This document shows positions 1 through 10,003 of a stretch of 64,000 bases of DNA, in pieces. This stretch comes from Paludibacter sp. (GTDB lineage: Bacteria; Bacteroidota; Bacteroidia; Bacteroidales; Paludibacteraceae). Under the pieces are notes generated by a model. It saw only the letters and a program-made list of their open reading frames with translations, made no database searches and had not been told where the DNA came from. A program made the position numbers and the translations under genes. How positions within the stretch are numbered: the stretch's first letter is position 1; each line of letters begins with the position of its first letter. The stretch covers positions 124,001 through 188,000 of the forward strand of contig JAFLKK010000004.1 in assembly GCA_019163375.1 (NCBI GenBank), written 5' to 3'.

Positions 1-62
1 ACTTCGGGCATTATGATAATGAAAAACTAAGATACGAGCTGGAGAAGTACATAAAAGAGTAA
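1..62 (+). CDS. C-terminal end of a thioredoxin-like protein (partial, cut by window start)
   Basis: The reading frame enters the window and stops at TAA 60-62, encoding FGHYDNEKLRYELEKYIKE. This is nearly the same as the last residues of the complete protein at 149-2707 (FGHYDNGRLKIELEKYIKE). The bases just after the stop (TAAGACCTT) are also shared. This is therefore the tail of a tandem paralogue of that secreted TlpA-like protein. Everything before the window is unknown. Confidence 0.8.
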   Translation, partial: FGHYDNEKLRYELEKYIKE

Positions 63-148
63 GACCTTACTCAGTTGGGGTAGTTTAATCTGCATATTTT
101 ATTGTTCAAAAGGAAATCGAATAACTAACCATAAAAATCAACTCTACT

Positions 149-2707
149 ATGAAAAAACTCACGTTCACATGTTTATTATATTTGTTTTCGGTACTAGTAG
201 TAAGCTCTCAAACCGTAATCGACCATCCTACAACAGGATTAAGTCTGCATAATAATTCGACGATTACAAAAGTGGAGCTTACCGATACCACTACTATTAT
301 GTCTATTCACACAAAATACACACCTGGATGGTGGATTCGGATTCCAAAAGAAACCTACATTCAGCCTGTTGGCGGTGAGAAATTATTTATCAAACGATCT
401 GAAGGAATACCTTTAAATGAACAGTACACCATGCCGGCTTCGGGTGAAGTTAGCTATGTATTGACATTCCCCGCCATTCCAAAATCTACCCAATATATCG
501 ACTATGGCGAAGCCAATGAAAGTGGCAGCTGGTTTATATATGATATTGCAACTAAACCGAATGCAAATAATTCGCTGTTGCCAAAGGGTTTGAATGGCAA
601 TTGGTTTGATAAAACCAGCGGACAGTGGGAGTTTGGTTTTTACGATAAATACGTGGTTTACAACAATAAACTGTGGAGCTATAGTTTCCCGAAAGATAAG
701 AAATCTTCCAATTCGATAAAGCTCACAGGCAATGGAAAAACGCTTGATGTATTTTACAAAATTACCTCACCGGGAACTATTTTGTTAGGCTTATCTGCTC
801 AAAAACTAAAAGAATACAGTAGTAATGCCACCGAAGCAAAGAAGATAAAACCAATAGATGACAAGCCCTACGAACTGCCGGTTTTCAAAATTGATTCGGC
901 AACCTATAGTGGTTACATTAAAGATTATACTCCGCGTGTTGGTGTAAAAACACTTTCTATCTCTATCGACGATATTATTACCGGAAATCAAAATAATTTT
1001 ATAATCAGAATCGATGAAAATGGGTTCTTTTCCGCAAAATTACCTATATATTACCCGCATGTTTGCTTTGTACGTTCATCCATTTACAATGGTTCTATTT
1101 TCCTAGAACCCGGAAAAGAGCTCTTTCAGCTCATAGGCAATTCAAATCCAACATTATTTATGGGGGAATCTGCAAGAATTAATTCAGACATGACTGAACT
1201 GATGAAAATAAGAAGTTTTGATTATTGGACTATGCGTAGTAAAATACTGGATATGACGCCGGCTCAATACAAAACATATTGCCTGAATTGCGGAAAGAAA
1301 GATATAAATGCGTTGGATTCGATAATGGCGACAAATACTATTTCCACCAAAGCATATCAGGTGATGAAATTGGAATTAAAATATGGGGCTGAAGAAAACA
1401 TAATGAGTTATGATATGAATTGGGAAAGTGCCTACTGCGAAAAAAATAAAATACCACGTTCACAAAAAACCTTACCGGTAAAATCAGATTCGCTGACGGC
1501 AGATTATTTTGATTTTATAAGCAATGAATCGGCAAACAACCCATTTGCTGTATTATCTTCCGGTTATAATTCATACATAAACAGGCTGAAATATTTAGAT
1601 ATTTTGAGAATTGGAAGTTCATTCTCGATAAATACACAAACTCTGGGAGTTGAGCTTGAGAAATCTGGATATACATTTACTCCTTCAGAGAAGTTAATGT
1701 TTAAGAAGCTAAAAGAGGCGGATTCGATTTCCAACTCGGCAGAGGAAAAAACCTACAATGAGAAATATAGTAAGCAAATAGCTGATTTTAATTTAAAATA
1801 TAAGGACACCCTTCAAAGTATATTCAATACAAATAAAAAAATCGATAATGCTATTATTAAACAATACTTCAAGGATCACAAAATTAAACTGGCTACCGAC
1901 GAAAAAACATTATGGAAAGCTATAACTGTACATGATAATTCGGAAAAGATTAAGAAAATGCATGAGTTTTATACTACATCTGGTGATTCAACAAATGCAT
2001 TCCATAAAAGACATATGACTTTTATAAATGAATTCTTTGCTCAAAAGTCGAATGAGAACCGAAATAAAAATCTGAAAACATTATTCGGTTTACAAAACGG
2101 ATTGGCTGTCGATGTTATGTTAGCACAAGATTACTGCCGCAATATAGTGGAAGAAGTATCTCCCGTAAGCGATATAAAATTAAAAGCTATTCAACAACAA
2201 TTCAGTACGCCATTTGTAGCCGAATATGTGGCCTTGTGCAATAATCAGTCAATTGCCAAACTGGAAGCTAATAAAAAGAAAACTGGTTTTGTAGTAAACG
2301 AAACACCTAAAACTGAAGCCGACAAGATTTTTGATGCTATTATCAAGAAGTACAAGGGGAAAATAATTTATGTCGATTTCTGGGCTACCTGGTGCGGTCC
2401 ATGCCGTAGTGGTATAGAACAAATAAAGCAACTAAAAGAAGAATTAGCCGGTAAAGATATTGTGTTTGTATATATCACCGATCAATCATCACCACAAAGT
2501 GCCTGGTCCAATATGATTCCCGACATTAAAGGTGAACATTACCGTGTTTCAACTGATGAATGGAACTATTTGAAGGCGATGTTTAATGTTTCAGGAATTC
2601 CACACTATGTACTCGTTGGTAAGATGGGCGAAGTTATTAATCCTAACTTCGGGCATTATGATAATGGTAGACTAAAAATTGAACTTGAAAAGTACATAAA
2701 AGAGTAA
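149..2707 (+). CDS. Secreted TlpA/thioredoxin-like disulfide oxidoreductase, large (852 aa)
   Basis: A Sec signal peptide (residues 1 to about 20, ending VVSSQ) is followed by about 700 residues with no motif I can name and then a C-terminal thioredoxin fold (about 715-852). The redox site WCGPC lies at 748-752, after KIIYVDFWAT, and the cis-proline loop GIP has its Pro at 818. Bacteroidota carry many such exported proteins, in which a long N-terminal region (often DUF4369-like) precedes a TlpA domain. They are thought to reduce or exchange disulfides in envelope proteins. The protein is much longer than classical TlpA (about 190 aa), so the N-terminal part probably has its own role. It is the second copy of a tandem pair. 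The substrate is unknown. Confidence 0.85.
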   Translation: MKKLTFTCLLYLFSVLVVSSQTVIDHPTTGLSLHNNSTITKVELTDTTTIMSIHTKYTPGWWIRIPKETYIQPVGGEKLFIKRSEGIPLNEQYTMPASGEVSYVLTFPAIPKSTQYIDYGEANESGSWFIYDIATKPNANNSLLPKGLNGNWFDKTSGQWEFGFYDKYVVYNNKLWSYSFPKDKKSSNSIKLTGNGKTLDVFYKITSPGTILLGLSAQKLKEYSSNATEAKKIKPIDDKPYELPVFKIDSATYSGYIKDYTPRVGVKTLSISIDDIITGNQNNFIIRIDENGFFSAKLPIYYPHVCFVRSSIYNGSIFLEPGKELFQLIGNSNPTLFMGESARINSDMTELMKIRSFDYWTMRSKILDMTPAQYKTYCLNCGKKDINALDSIMATNTISTKAYQVMKLELKYGAEENIMSYDMNWESAYCEKNKIPRSQKTLPVKSDSLTADYFDFISNESANNPFAVLSSGYNSYINRLKYLDILRIGSSFSINTQTLGVELEKSGYTFTPSEKLMFKKLKEADSISNSAEEKTYNEKYSKQIADFNLKYKDTLQSIFNTNKKIDNAIIKQYFKDHKIKLATDEKTLWKAITVHDNSEKIKKMHEFYTTSGDSTNAFHKRHMTFINEFFAQKSNENRNKNLKTLFGLQNGLAVDVMLAQDYCRNIVEEVSPVSDIKLKAIQQQFSTPFVAEYVALCNNQSIAKLEANKKKTGFVVNETPKTEADKIFDAIIKKYKGKIIYVDFWATWCGPCRSGIEQIKQLKEELAGKDIVFVYITDQSSPQSAWSNMIPDIKGEHYRVSTDEWNYLKAMFNVSGIPHYVLVGKMGEVINPNFGHYDNGRLKIELEKYIKE

Positions 2708-2868
2708 GACCTTGGCTTATTTTTTATGGAATCCGTAGTAGAATCATGTGCTAACTGGAAATCAAATCTTATATTAAACTAATGTCAACTATAGCTTTTG
2801 TTTATCAAATTGCAAATGGTTAAATTAATGGAGTCGACTAGTAAATTATTTTCTAAATATTAAACACA

Positions 2869-4116
2869 TTGACAAAAAACGTATCCCATATTATTGCAGG
2901 CTTTTTCTTAGCAGTTCTTTTTTCATGTCAGTCGCATGATCAAAGTCAACTTTCGACCTACAAGATAAAGTCAACAAATTTTGAAGATGTTCTGGAAATT
3001 AGTGGTATAGCTGAACCCATTCAAACAACGAGTATTGGCTGTCCCAGAGAAGCAGATGGTCTCATTACATTCATCGTAGAAGATGGAGTCTATGTAAACG
3101 AGGGTGATGTAGTATGTATTCTCGAGGATTCAAACCTCAAAAAGCGATACGATGAAGCCGTTGTGAATTTAGAAACGGCAAAAGCTGAGCTGAATAAAAC
3201 CAGAGCCGATTTAGATTTGAGATATGCTCTCTTGGAAGCGCAGGTGAAAAACAATGCTGCTCAAACAGACATCTCTAACCTGGACTCCCTTCAGCTTCAA
3301 TATTCTACCAAAAATCAGCAAACAATCAAACGACTAGAGTTGAGTCAGGTAGCTATTGAGAAAGCAAAGCTTCAGAAAAAACTCAGATCGCTTGCCATCA
3401 TCAACCAGTCGGAATTAAAAAAGACGGAATTCCAAATCCAGCGACTTACAGCCGAAATCCAAAGTTCAAAAGAGCAATTAGATGGTTTGGTCATAAAATC
3501 GCCTAAGAAAGGAATAGTTACACGGGCAATGCATTACAGCGGCAGAAAAGTGCAGGAAGGCGATAACCTTTGGTACGGAATGTCCATGATAAACATACCG
3601 GATCTGAGCAAAATGAAAATCATCATTACAGCCTCGGAAGGTAACTATAAACGGATTAGCGAAAATGATTTGGTAGAATACAGCTTCGATGCCATGCCGC
3701 AAAACAAGGCATGGGGAAAAATTCTCAAGAAATCACCTGTAGGTCAGCCCATAAAAGAAAATTCGAAAGTGAAATTATTTGAGATTGAAGCTACCGTAGA
3801 CAGTGCCCGAATAATGCCGGGACCCGGTTTATCAGCCAATTGTAAAGTCATTTTAAAGCGCGTCAAGGACACCATTGTCATTCCTCAAATAGCTATTTTC
3901 GAGCAAGATTCAATGCAGGTTGTCTACGTAAAGAATGGCGGCAAATTTGAGATGCGGCAAGTGGCAATAGGAACTTCCTCGCTTAAAAGTGCCATTGTAG
4001 TTGCAGGGCTAAAAGTGGGAGAGGAGATTTCATTTGTCAAACCCGGCACTTCATTGATAGAAAAGAAAACAGTATTACCAAAAAAGAAAATGAAGAAGCA
4101 AAAGGCTAAGTCTTAA
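2869..4116 (+). CDS. Efflux membrane-fusion lipoprotein, HlyD/MacA type (first of three)
   Basis: This is the periplasmic adaptor of a tripartite ABC efflux system. The signal peptide ends in a lipobox (LFSC, Cys20), so it should be a lipoprotein. A biotinyl-lipoyl-like half domain (about 45-90) leads into a long helical hairpin or coiled coil (about 95-215). The second lipoyl half (GLVIKSPKKGIV) and beta-barrel region follow, and the C-terminus is very basic (KKKMKKQKAKS). The first codon is TTG; there is no nearby in-frame ATG, and this start preserves the signal peptide. It opens a cluster of three adaptors, permease, ATPase and TolC-like protein on one strand, 56 bp before the next adaptor. 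Confidence 0.85.
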   Translation: MTKNVSHIIAGFFLAVLFSCQSHDQSQLSTYKIKSTNFEDVLEISGIAEPIQTTSIGCPREADGLITFIVEDGVYVNEGDVVCILEDSNLKKRYDEAVVNLETAKAELNKTRADLDLRYALLEAQVKNNAAQTDISNLDSLQLQYSTKNQQTIKRLELSQVAIEKAKLQKKLRSLAIINQSELKKTEFQIQRLTAEIQSSKEQLDGLVIKSPKKGIVTRAMHYSGRKVQEGDNLWYGMSMINIPDLSKMKIIITASEGNYKRISENDLVEYSFDAMPQNKAWGKILKKSPVGQPIKENSKVKLFEIEATVDSARIMPGPGLSANCKVILKRVKDTIVIPQIAIFEQDSMQVVYVKNGGKFEMRQVAIGTSSLKSAIVVAGLKVGEEISFVKPGTSLIEKKTVLPKKKMKKQKAKS

Positions 4117-4172
4117 GAGGATCTTAAGTTTCGGACAAACAGATATTTAAAGCTATTTTAAATTTAATATTC

Positions 4173-5432
4173 ATGGGGAAAAATTATTCAGGAAACATTT
4201 ACAAATTAGGCTTGCTTATTTTGCTTGCCAATTTTCTATGGGCTTGTAATCGCGAAGAAGTAAAAGAAGTTCCGGTAGGCAAGGTCGTTAAAGGCACATT
4301 TTATGTTGATATTTTTGAAGAAGGCGAAATAGAAGCCATTCGATCGACTAACGTGGTTGCGCCCAATATTTCGTGGAGATATGGTACCATGAAAATAACT
4401 CAGATAGTGAAAGATGGTAAAGAAGTAAAGGCCGGCGACACACTTGCCGTTTTCGACCCGTCGGAAGTAAGAAAAGGAGTTGTTGAAGCCGAATCGAGAT
4501 TAGGAATGAACAGGGCTGACCTCGAAAGACTGGATGCGCAGCAGCAATCCGACTTGGAGGAGTTGAAAGCAGATTATGAGTCAACGCGCATATCGTATGA
4601 CATATCAAAAATCCGTTTTGAATCGGCCGGTTATGAGGCCAATATCAAGAAAAAAGAAATTCAACTGAACCTTGAGAAAGCCAGAATTGCCCTTGATAGA
4701 GCGAAGGAGCAGATTAATAATAAAATCAAAATTCAGAAAGAAGAAGTAAAGCAAAAGAAACTTTCGATAGATCAGGACATCGCGAGACTCAAGGAAGCCA
4801 ATGAGACATTGTCTAAATTATTTCTTGTGTCCCCATCGCCCGGAATTGCCATCATTGACAGGAACTGGAGTAGCGCCAACAAATTGCAGATAGGTGATCA
4901 ATGTTGGCCGGGCTATCGCCTCATTCAACTCCCTGATTTATCGGAGTTGAAAGCTATAGTGAAAATCAATGAAGTAGATATTTCTAAAATTACCAAAGGA
5001 TTGCGGGTAGAAGTAAAGCCCGATGCATTTGCTAAAAGTACTTATATCGGAGAAGTTAGCACCGTGGCCAACTTGGCAACCAACAAGAATAATAAGTCTA
5101 AAGTTAAAGTTTTCCCCGTTGAAATTCTATTAAAGAAAACAGATAAAAAATTACTTCCGGGATTGACAGTGAGTTGTCGTATTATTGTTGGAACCATAAA
5201 AAATGCTCTTTATGTACCGCTTGAGGCCTTGCATTCCGAAGGAGCTATAAACTATGTGTACAAGAAAACCGGTAAGGGCTATGAAAAAACAATTGTTGGA
5301 ATCGGTGCGAGCAATTCGGATTACACCATTATTACCAAAGGCTTAGAGCCTAATGATAAGGTAGCATTGACCGACCCCACCAAAGATGATAAGAAAAAAG
5401 AATCAGGTACTGAAAAACAGCCAACAAAATGA
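4173..5432 (+). CDS. Efflux membrane-fusion lipoprotein, HlyD/MacA type (second of three)
   Basis: A lipoprotein signal with lipobox LWAC (Cys25) is followed by a lipoyl half domain and a lysine- and glutamate-rich helical hairpin (about 100-215). After these come the second lipoyl half, a beta-barrel domain (about 250-340) and a membrane-proximal domain. It is clearly divergent from its two neighbours in the cluster, so it is an old duplication and not a recent copy. Its stop overlaps the start of the third adaptor (ATGA at 5429-5432), which implies translational coupling. The expected role is to bridge the inner-membrane ABC permease and the outer-membrane channel. The exported substrate is not visible from sequence. 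Confidence 0.85.
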   Translation: MGKNYSGNIYKLGLLILLANFLWACNREEVKEVPVGKVVKGTFYVDIFEEGEIEAIRSTNVVAPNISWRYGTMKITQIVKDGKEVKAGDTLAVFDPSEVRKGVVEAESRLGMNRADLERLDAQQQSDLEELKADYESTRISYDISKIRFESAGYEANIKKKEIQLNLEKARIALDRAKEQINNKIKIQKEEVKQKKLSIDQDIARLKEANETLSKLFLVSPSPGIAIIDRNWSSANKLQIGDQCWPGYRLIQLPDLSELKAIVKINEVDISKITKGLRVEVKPDAFAKSTYIGEVSTVANLATNKNNKSKVKVFPVEILLKKTDKKLLPGLTVSCRIIVGTIKNALYVPLEALHSEGAINYVYKKTGKGYEKTIVGIGASNSDYTIITKGLEPNDKVALTDPTKDDKKKESGTEKQPTK

Positions 5433-6421
5433 GAAATATGCTTAAAACACTCCTGTTTGCATGTCTCGTAATTGTCGCTGTATCGTGCAATAAGATAAAA
5501 AGTGACGATTCGGCACAGAATGCAAATTCCGGACGGAAAATTATTGAAACCGGCGAGTTGGCTGCTATAGATACCCGTTCGTTTGTTATGCCCCGGTTTG
5601 GGAACTATTGGTATCAAATGAAAATCATTGGCATACTGAAACACGGATCAATTGTAAAAGCGGGTGACTCCATCATTCAACTGGATCCATCTCAGATTAA
5701 AAAGTACATCATTGAACGCGAAAGCGATTTGGCAACCCAGATGGCTGTTCTCGAAAAGTTGCGTGTCAATCATGAAAATAAGCGGCAGGAGTTGGAATCG
5801 AAACTTAAAACTGAAAACGCATCTTTTGATCTGAAGAAATTAGAATTGGAATCTTCGCGTTTCGAATCGGATCGAATTCGTAAAATAAAAGAACTGGAAT
5901 TTCAACAGTCAAAAATTGAACTTGCCAAGGCCAAGCGTCTAGCGGTTTTGAGCAAAAAAATCGACCTGAACGAAATGAAAGTTGAGCAAATAAAAACGAA
6001 ACGACTTCAAGATGAAATAAAAGCTTCGTATGCCTTACTTCCTCTGCTCACCATTAGAACTCCTATCTCCGGTATATTTCAGGTTGGGATTAATCAGCGA
6101 ACCGGTGATCTTATAAAAATCGGAGATGAGATTTATTATGGCAATAATATGGGCAACGTTCCGGATTTGACCTGGATGAAAGCAACCACTACGGTAAGCG
6201 AAAATGATTTTTTGAAAATACAGATTGGCCAAGACGTCATCGTCAGGTTAGATGCCTTGCCAAAAGTAAAATTCAAAGCTCAGGTTTACTATATAGGTAA
6301 ATTATGCCGTTTGAAAAATGATAAATCACGCCAAAAGGTATTTGATGTTGATGTGAAGATACTCAAACCGGACTCTCGATTAAAATTAGGAATGACAGTT
6401 AGTTGCGAATTTAAACAGTAG
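5429..6421 (+). CDS. Short efflux membrane-fusion lipoprotein (third of three)
   Basis: Lipobox AVSC (Cys20) marks a lipoprotein. The helical hairpin spans roughly 90-195, and lipoyl-like halves flank it. At 330 aa it is 85-90 residues shorter than the two preceding adaptors and ends at LGMTVSCEFKQ, where the others continue into the C-terminal membrane-proximal domain. It therefore lacks that domain. It overlaps the upstream gene by 4 bp and lies 6 bp before the permease gene, so the genes are surely co-transcribed. It may join the other two in a mixed adaptor ring, which is inference. Confidence 0.82.
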   Translation: MRNMLKTLLFACLVIVAVSCNKIKSDDSAQNANSGRKIIETGELAAIDTRSFVMPRFGNYWYQMKIIGILKHGSIVKAGDSIIQLDPSQIKKYIIERESDLATQMAVLEKLRVNHENKRQELESKLKTENASFDLKKLELESSRFESDRIRKIKELEFQQSKIELAKAKRLAVLSKKIDLNEMKVEQIKTKRLQDEIKASYALLPLLTIRTPISGIFQVGINQRTGDLIKIGDEIYYGNNMGNVPDLTWMKATTTVSENDFLKIQIGQDVIVRLDALPKVKFKAQVYYIGKLCRLKNDKSRQKVFDVDVKILKPDSRLKLGMTVSCEFKQ

Positions 6422-6427
6422 GATAAT

Positions 6428-7666
6428 ATGCAATACGAAGAAAATATACGACTGGCAATAAGAGGTTTAGTCGACCATAAATTTCGATCATTCCTCACCA
6501 TGTTAGGGATTATCTTTGGGGTGGCATCGGTTATCGCTATGCTCTCCATTGGAGAAGGAGCCAAGCGCGCTGCCATTGCCAAATATCAAGATCTTGGTGT
6601 AAACAATGTCATCATTCGAGAAAAGAAATTATCGGATCAGGAGTTGGAAGAGGTTCGGGCCAAATTTTCCCAGGGACTATCCATTCAGGATGCCAATGTG
6701 ATAAAAGAAGTTGTGCCCGGGGTGGTAAAAATAGCCTCGCAGTCCGAAATCAGCACAGAGGCAAAGTATGCTGATAAATCGGTGAAATCTACCGTTATCG
6801 GCATTACGCCTGAGTATGTAGAGCTGTTGAATTATAAAACGGCAAAAGGCGATTTTATTACCGCTAATCACTACGAGCGTAACCTGAAAGTATGCGTGTT
6901 GGGGGCAGGGGTTGCGGCAACGCTGTTTCGCAACGAAGATCCAATGGGTAAAATGGTAAAACTAGAAGATCAATGGTTGGAAGTGGTAGGCGTTCTGGAA
7001 TCGAAAATGCTCTTTACCGAAACTGTGGGTGAGCTGGCGGCAAGAGATTTGAACACAGATATTTATGTGCCACTCACTACTTTCCTGAAACGATTTACCC
7101 ACGAAAATACCTTGGAAAGTGAGATTCAGCAAATTACAGTTCAGGTGGATAACTCCGACAAATTGGTTGAGACATCGCAGTTGATTGAGGCCATTTTGCA
7201 GCGTCACCATTTCAATAATTCCGATTATAACATTGTGATACCTTACGAATTGCTTCGGCAGGAAGAAAAAGAGCGACAGATTTATAATTTTCTGCTCGGG
7301 GCAATTGCCGCTATTTCGTTGCTGGTAGGTGGTATCGGGATTATGAATATTATGCTCGCCACGGTTATGGAGCGCACGCGCGAAATTGGTATCCGTCGTG
7401 CTATAGGTGCTCGTAAGAATGATATTATGGGACAGTTTGTGACCGAGGCGGTGGCCATAAGCATCACAGGAGGAATAATTGGTGTGATTCTCGGAGTCAG
7501 TCTTTCCCTGGCTGTATCGTTGTTCACCGATGTTGATACGTATATTCGCCCTTATTCTGTGGTGATCGCATTTGGGTTCTCTGTGCTGGTTGGTATTGCG
7601 TTTGGGTATCTACCCGCCAAAAATGCAGCTAATCTGAAGCCTATTGACTCTATTCGATATGAATAA
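6428..7666 (+). CDS. MacB/FtsX-type ABC transporter permease
   Basis: This is the inner-membrane subunit of a type VII (MacB-like) ABC transporter. One N-terminal transmembrane helix (about 18-40, FRSFLTMLGIIFGVASVIAML) is followed by a large periplasmic domain (about 45-280). Three C-terminal helices follow, carrying the family phrase GGIGIMNIMLATVMERTREIGIRRAIGA. The C-terminus (PAKNAANLKPIDSIRYE) is typical. In E. coli MacB the ATPase is fused; here it is a separate gene 58 bp downstream. Such machines use ATP to drive periplasmic substrates through a TolC channel instead of carrying them across the inner membrane. Confidence 0.93.
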   Translation: MQYEENIRLAIRGLVDHKFRSFLTMLGIIFGVASVIAMLSIGEGAKRAAIAKYQDLGVNNVIIREKKLSDQELEEVRAKFSQGLSIQDANVIKEVVPGVVKIASQSEISTEAKYADKSVKSTVIGITPEYVELLNYKTAKGDFITANHYERNLKVCVLGAGVAATLFRNEDPMGKMVKLEDQWLEVVGVLESKMLFTETVGELAARDLNTDIYVPLTTFLKRFTHENTLESEIQQITVQVDNSDKLVETSQLIEAILQRHHFNNSDYNIVIPYELLRQEEKERQIYNFLLGAIAAISLLVGGIGIMNIMLATVMERTREIGIRRAIGARKNDIMGQFVTEAVAISITGGIIGVILGVSLSLAVSLFTDVDTYIRPYSVVIAFGFSVLVGIAFGYLPAKNAANLKPIDSIRYE

Positions 7667-7724
7667 AAAAGTTAGTAGTAGGTAGTAAATAGAAGGTAGT
7701 CAGACTAATTAATGTATAACCATT

Positions 7725-8447
7725 ATGCTAATAGAAATTAAAAATGTATCCAAGAGCTATGTCATGGGGGAAGTTGAAGTTCCAGCTTTAATTGACATAA
7801 ACCTTCAAATCCGTAAAAATGAGTATGTGGCTATTATGGGGCCTTCAGGTTCCGGAAAATCTACATTTATGAATATTTTGGGTTGCCTGGACACGCCAAC
7901 TCAAGGTGAATATCTGTTTCATAAAACGGATGTAAGTAGCCTGAGCGACGATGCATTATCGACCATGCGCAATAAGGAAATAGGTTTTATATTTCAAAAT
8001 TTCAATTTGATACCAAAGCTCAATGCCCTTCAAAATGTAGAATTGCCATTGGTTTATTCGGGCATAAAAAGCGAAGAGCGAAGAGAGCGTGCATTGAAAG
8101 CATTGAGTAGGGTCGGTTTGTCCGATCGTATTCATCATAAATCCAGCGAAATGAGTGGTGGTCAACGCCAGCGGGTGGCTATTGCCAGAGCTTTGGTTAC
8201 CAACCCGGGAATTCTGTTGGCCGATGAGCCTACCGGCGCGCTCGACTCAAAAACCGGCGACGAAATTATGGCGCTTTTTGATGAGTTGCACCAAGAAGGA
8301 AATACAATTATTTTGATTACTCACGAACAGGAAATTGCTAATTATGCTCACAGAACTATTCACATAAAAGATGGCATGATTCACTCTGATACAATGAATA
8401 AAGTCCGTAACACAAGTACAGCAACCATCCAACTATTAAACTCTTAA
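7725..8447 (+). CDS. ABC transporter ATP-binding protein (MacB/LolD type)
   Basis: This is the nucleotide-binding subunit partnering the upstream permease. Walker A GPSGSGKS is at 39-46, the Q-loop glutamine is Q91, and the signature MSGGQ is at 143-147. Walker [13 protein letters not shown] has Asp167 and Glu168, and the switch histidine is His200. The 240-residue length is normal for the LolD/MacB/FtsE group, and the [10 protein letters not shown] phrase is characteristic of it. It lies 13 bp before the outer-membrane channel gene. All catalytic motifs are intact. Confidence 0.95.
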   Translation: MLIEIKNVSKSYVMGEVEVPALIDINLQIRKNEYVAIMGPSGSGKSTFMNILGCLDTPTQGEYLFHKTDVSSLSDDALSTMRNKEIGFIFQNFNLIPKLNALQNVELPLVYSGIKSEERRERALKALSRVGLSDRIHHKSSEMSGGQRQRVAIARALVTNPGILLADEPTGALDSKTGDEIMALFDELHQEGNTIILITHEQEIANYAHRTIHIKDGMIHSDTMNKVRNTSTATIQLLNS

Positions 8448-8460
8448 TTCGCCCGCAGAT

Positions 8461-9945
8461 ATGAAGAAAATCATCCTGTTATTTATAGCTTTTACCTGTT
8501 ATTCCTTTGTGTCCAAATCGCAATCGATCTATAATCTTGATCTTGAAAAGAGTATCGAAATTGCTAAATTGAAAAGCTATAATATGCTTAAACTTACTCA
8601 GGATTTCAAAGTCTCCGAGTATAATCTTAAATCGGCTACCAGTTCGCTAAAAACGCACATCACCCTGAACTTAGAGGGTCCAAATTATGTAAAGGATGTT
8701 CAAGCATACATTACAGATTCATCCAGTACCTACTTTACCAGTAAACGGCTACAATATGGGGGTAATTTGCTGATTAAACAACCCTTACCAACAGCCGGTT
8801 TTGTGTCGATACAAACAGGTTTATACAATAAGGACACCTATACGCTCAATCAACGAAGTCCGAATTTATATACCACATTCAATTTCGAGCAACCTTTAAC
8901 CGCGTTATACGGGTATAATGCTGTCAAATCATCTCTTAAAAGAGCAAAACTTGCCTACGAACAATCCAAGAAAGAACTGAAAAGAGAAGAGCTCAATCTG
9001 ATTTATATGGTCAGTAATGCATTTTACGGCTATTTATCGTCACAGAAAAAGACTGAAATAGCAAAACTCGACTTCGACCGACAAAAAGAGGCATACGATA
9101 TTTCTCAAAATAAATATAAAGCGGGTTTGATAAAAGAAGTGGATGCTTTACAAATGGAAGTAGACCTTGCCGAAGCCCAGAATAATTTTGATTTGGCGTT
9201 GATTGACCAAAGCTCCACTCAAAATGAATTCAAACAACTCATTGGTATAAATCTGAATGATAGTGTTTTGGTAAGTAGCAAATTCACTTATATGCCGGTA
9301 ATTGTGGATGCCGATAAAGCAGTTCAACTCGCACTTCAAAACCGATTGGAAATTAGAGAACAAGAAATCCAAATTGAGCAAAGCAAGTTGTATGTAAAGG
9401 AGCAAAAATCAAATGGCATGATTCAGAGCTCTTTAAACCTTTCGTTTGGTAAAAGCGGATATAGTTATCAAGATCTTAATTCGAGCTTAACCAGCGCATT
9501 GAACAATACCTATTCAAAATACAAGGAAAGATCTCCCGATTACGGCATCGGATTGTCGGTAAAAGTTCCCATCCTCGATTTTGGAGAAAACAAAGCCAAA
9601 GTAAAAGCAGCGGAGGCCGGTTTAAAACAAAATGAGCTTCAAAAAATTGAAGTACAGCGAAGTATTGAACGCGAAGTTCGTAATATGGTGGCTGAGCTAA
9701 ACAGTAGCCTCAAGCGTCTTCAGTTGCTCGAAAAGAATATTATCGTTGCCGAAAAGAGCTTTGACATTACGCGTCTGCGGTATTCCGATGGCGACATTGA
9801 CAGTCAGGGATTGGCCCTGGAGCGGAAGCGGCTAAACACAGCTTATACTACTCACTTAAGCGCTTATGTAAGCTATCAACTGTATCTTGCCGACCTGATG
9901 CGTAAGACATTTTATGATTTTCAAAATAACGAATCTATAAAATAA
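8461..9945 (+). CDS. TolC-family outer membrane efflux channel
   Basis: A signal peptide (to about residue 20, FVSKSQ) is followed by two OEP repeats rich in long amphipathic helices (about 150-260 and 370-480). The second repeat carries the usual phrases VPILDFGENKAKVKAAEAGLKQ and EVRNMVAEL. The 494-residue length fits the family. It ends the efflux operon, so the cluster holds all the parts of a tripartite pump: adaptors, permease, ATPase and outer-membrane duct. Confidence 0.92.
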   Translation: MKKIILLFIAFTCYSFVSKSQSIYNLDLEKSIEIAKLKSYNMLKLTQDFKVSEYNLKSATSSLKTHITLNLEGPNYVKDVQAYITDSSSTYFTSKRLQYGGNLLIKQPLPTAGFVSIQTGLYNKDTYTLNQRSPNLYTTFNFEQPLTALYGYNAVKSSLKRAKLAYEQSKKELKREELNLIYMVSNAFYGYLSSQKKTEIAKLDFDRQKEAYDISQNKYKAGLIKEVDALQMEVDLAEAQNNFDLALIDQSSTQNEFKQLIGINLNDSVLVSSKFTYMPVIVDADKAVQLALQNRLEIREQEIQIEQSKLYVKEQKSNGMIQSSLNLSFGKSGYSYQDLNSSLTSALNNTYSKYKERSPDYGIGLSVKVPILDFGENKAKVKAAEAGLKQNELQKIEVQRSIEREVRNMVAELNSSLKRLQLLEKNIIVAEKSFDITRLRYSDGDIDSQGLALERKRLNTAYTTHLSAYVSYQLYLADLMRKTFYDFQNNESIK

Positions 9946-9960
9946 TCAAAAGATTGTTTC

Positions 9961-9968
9961 TATATTTG
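9961..9968 (+). promoter_or_regulatory. Possible -7 promoter element for the MmcQ/YjbR gene
   Basis: TATATTTG matches the Bacteroidota -7 consensus TAnnTTTG and sits 36 bp before the ATG at 10004. I see no convincing TTTG at the -33 position, so this is a weak call. Confidence 0.3.
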
Positions 9969-10003
9969 TGTGCTGAATGTTTTTGAAAAAAATAATTTGA
10001 AAT

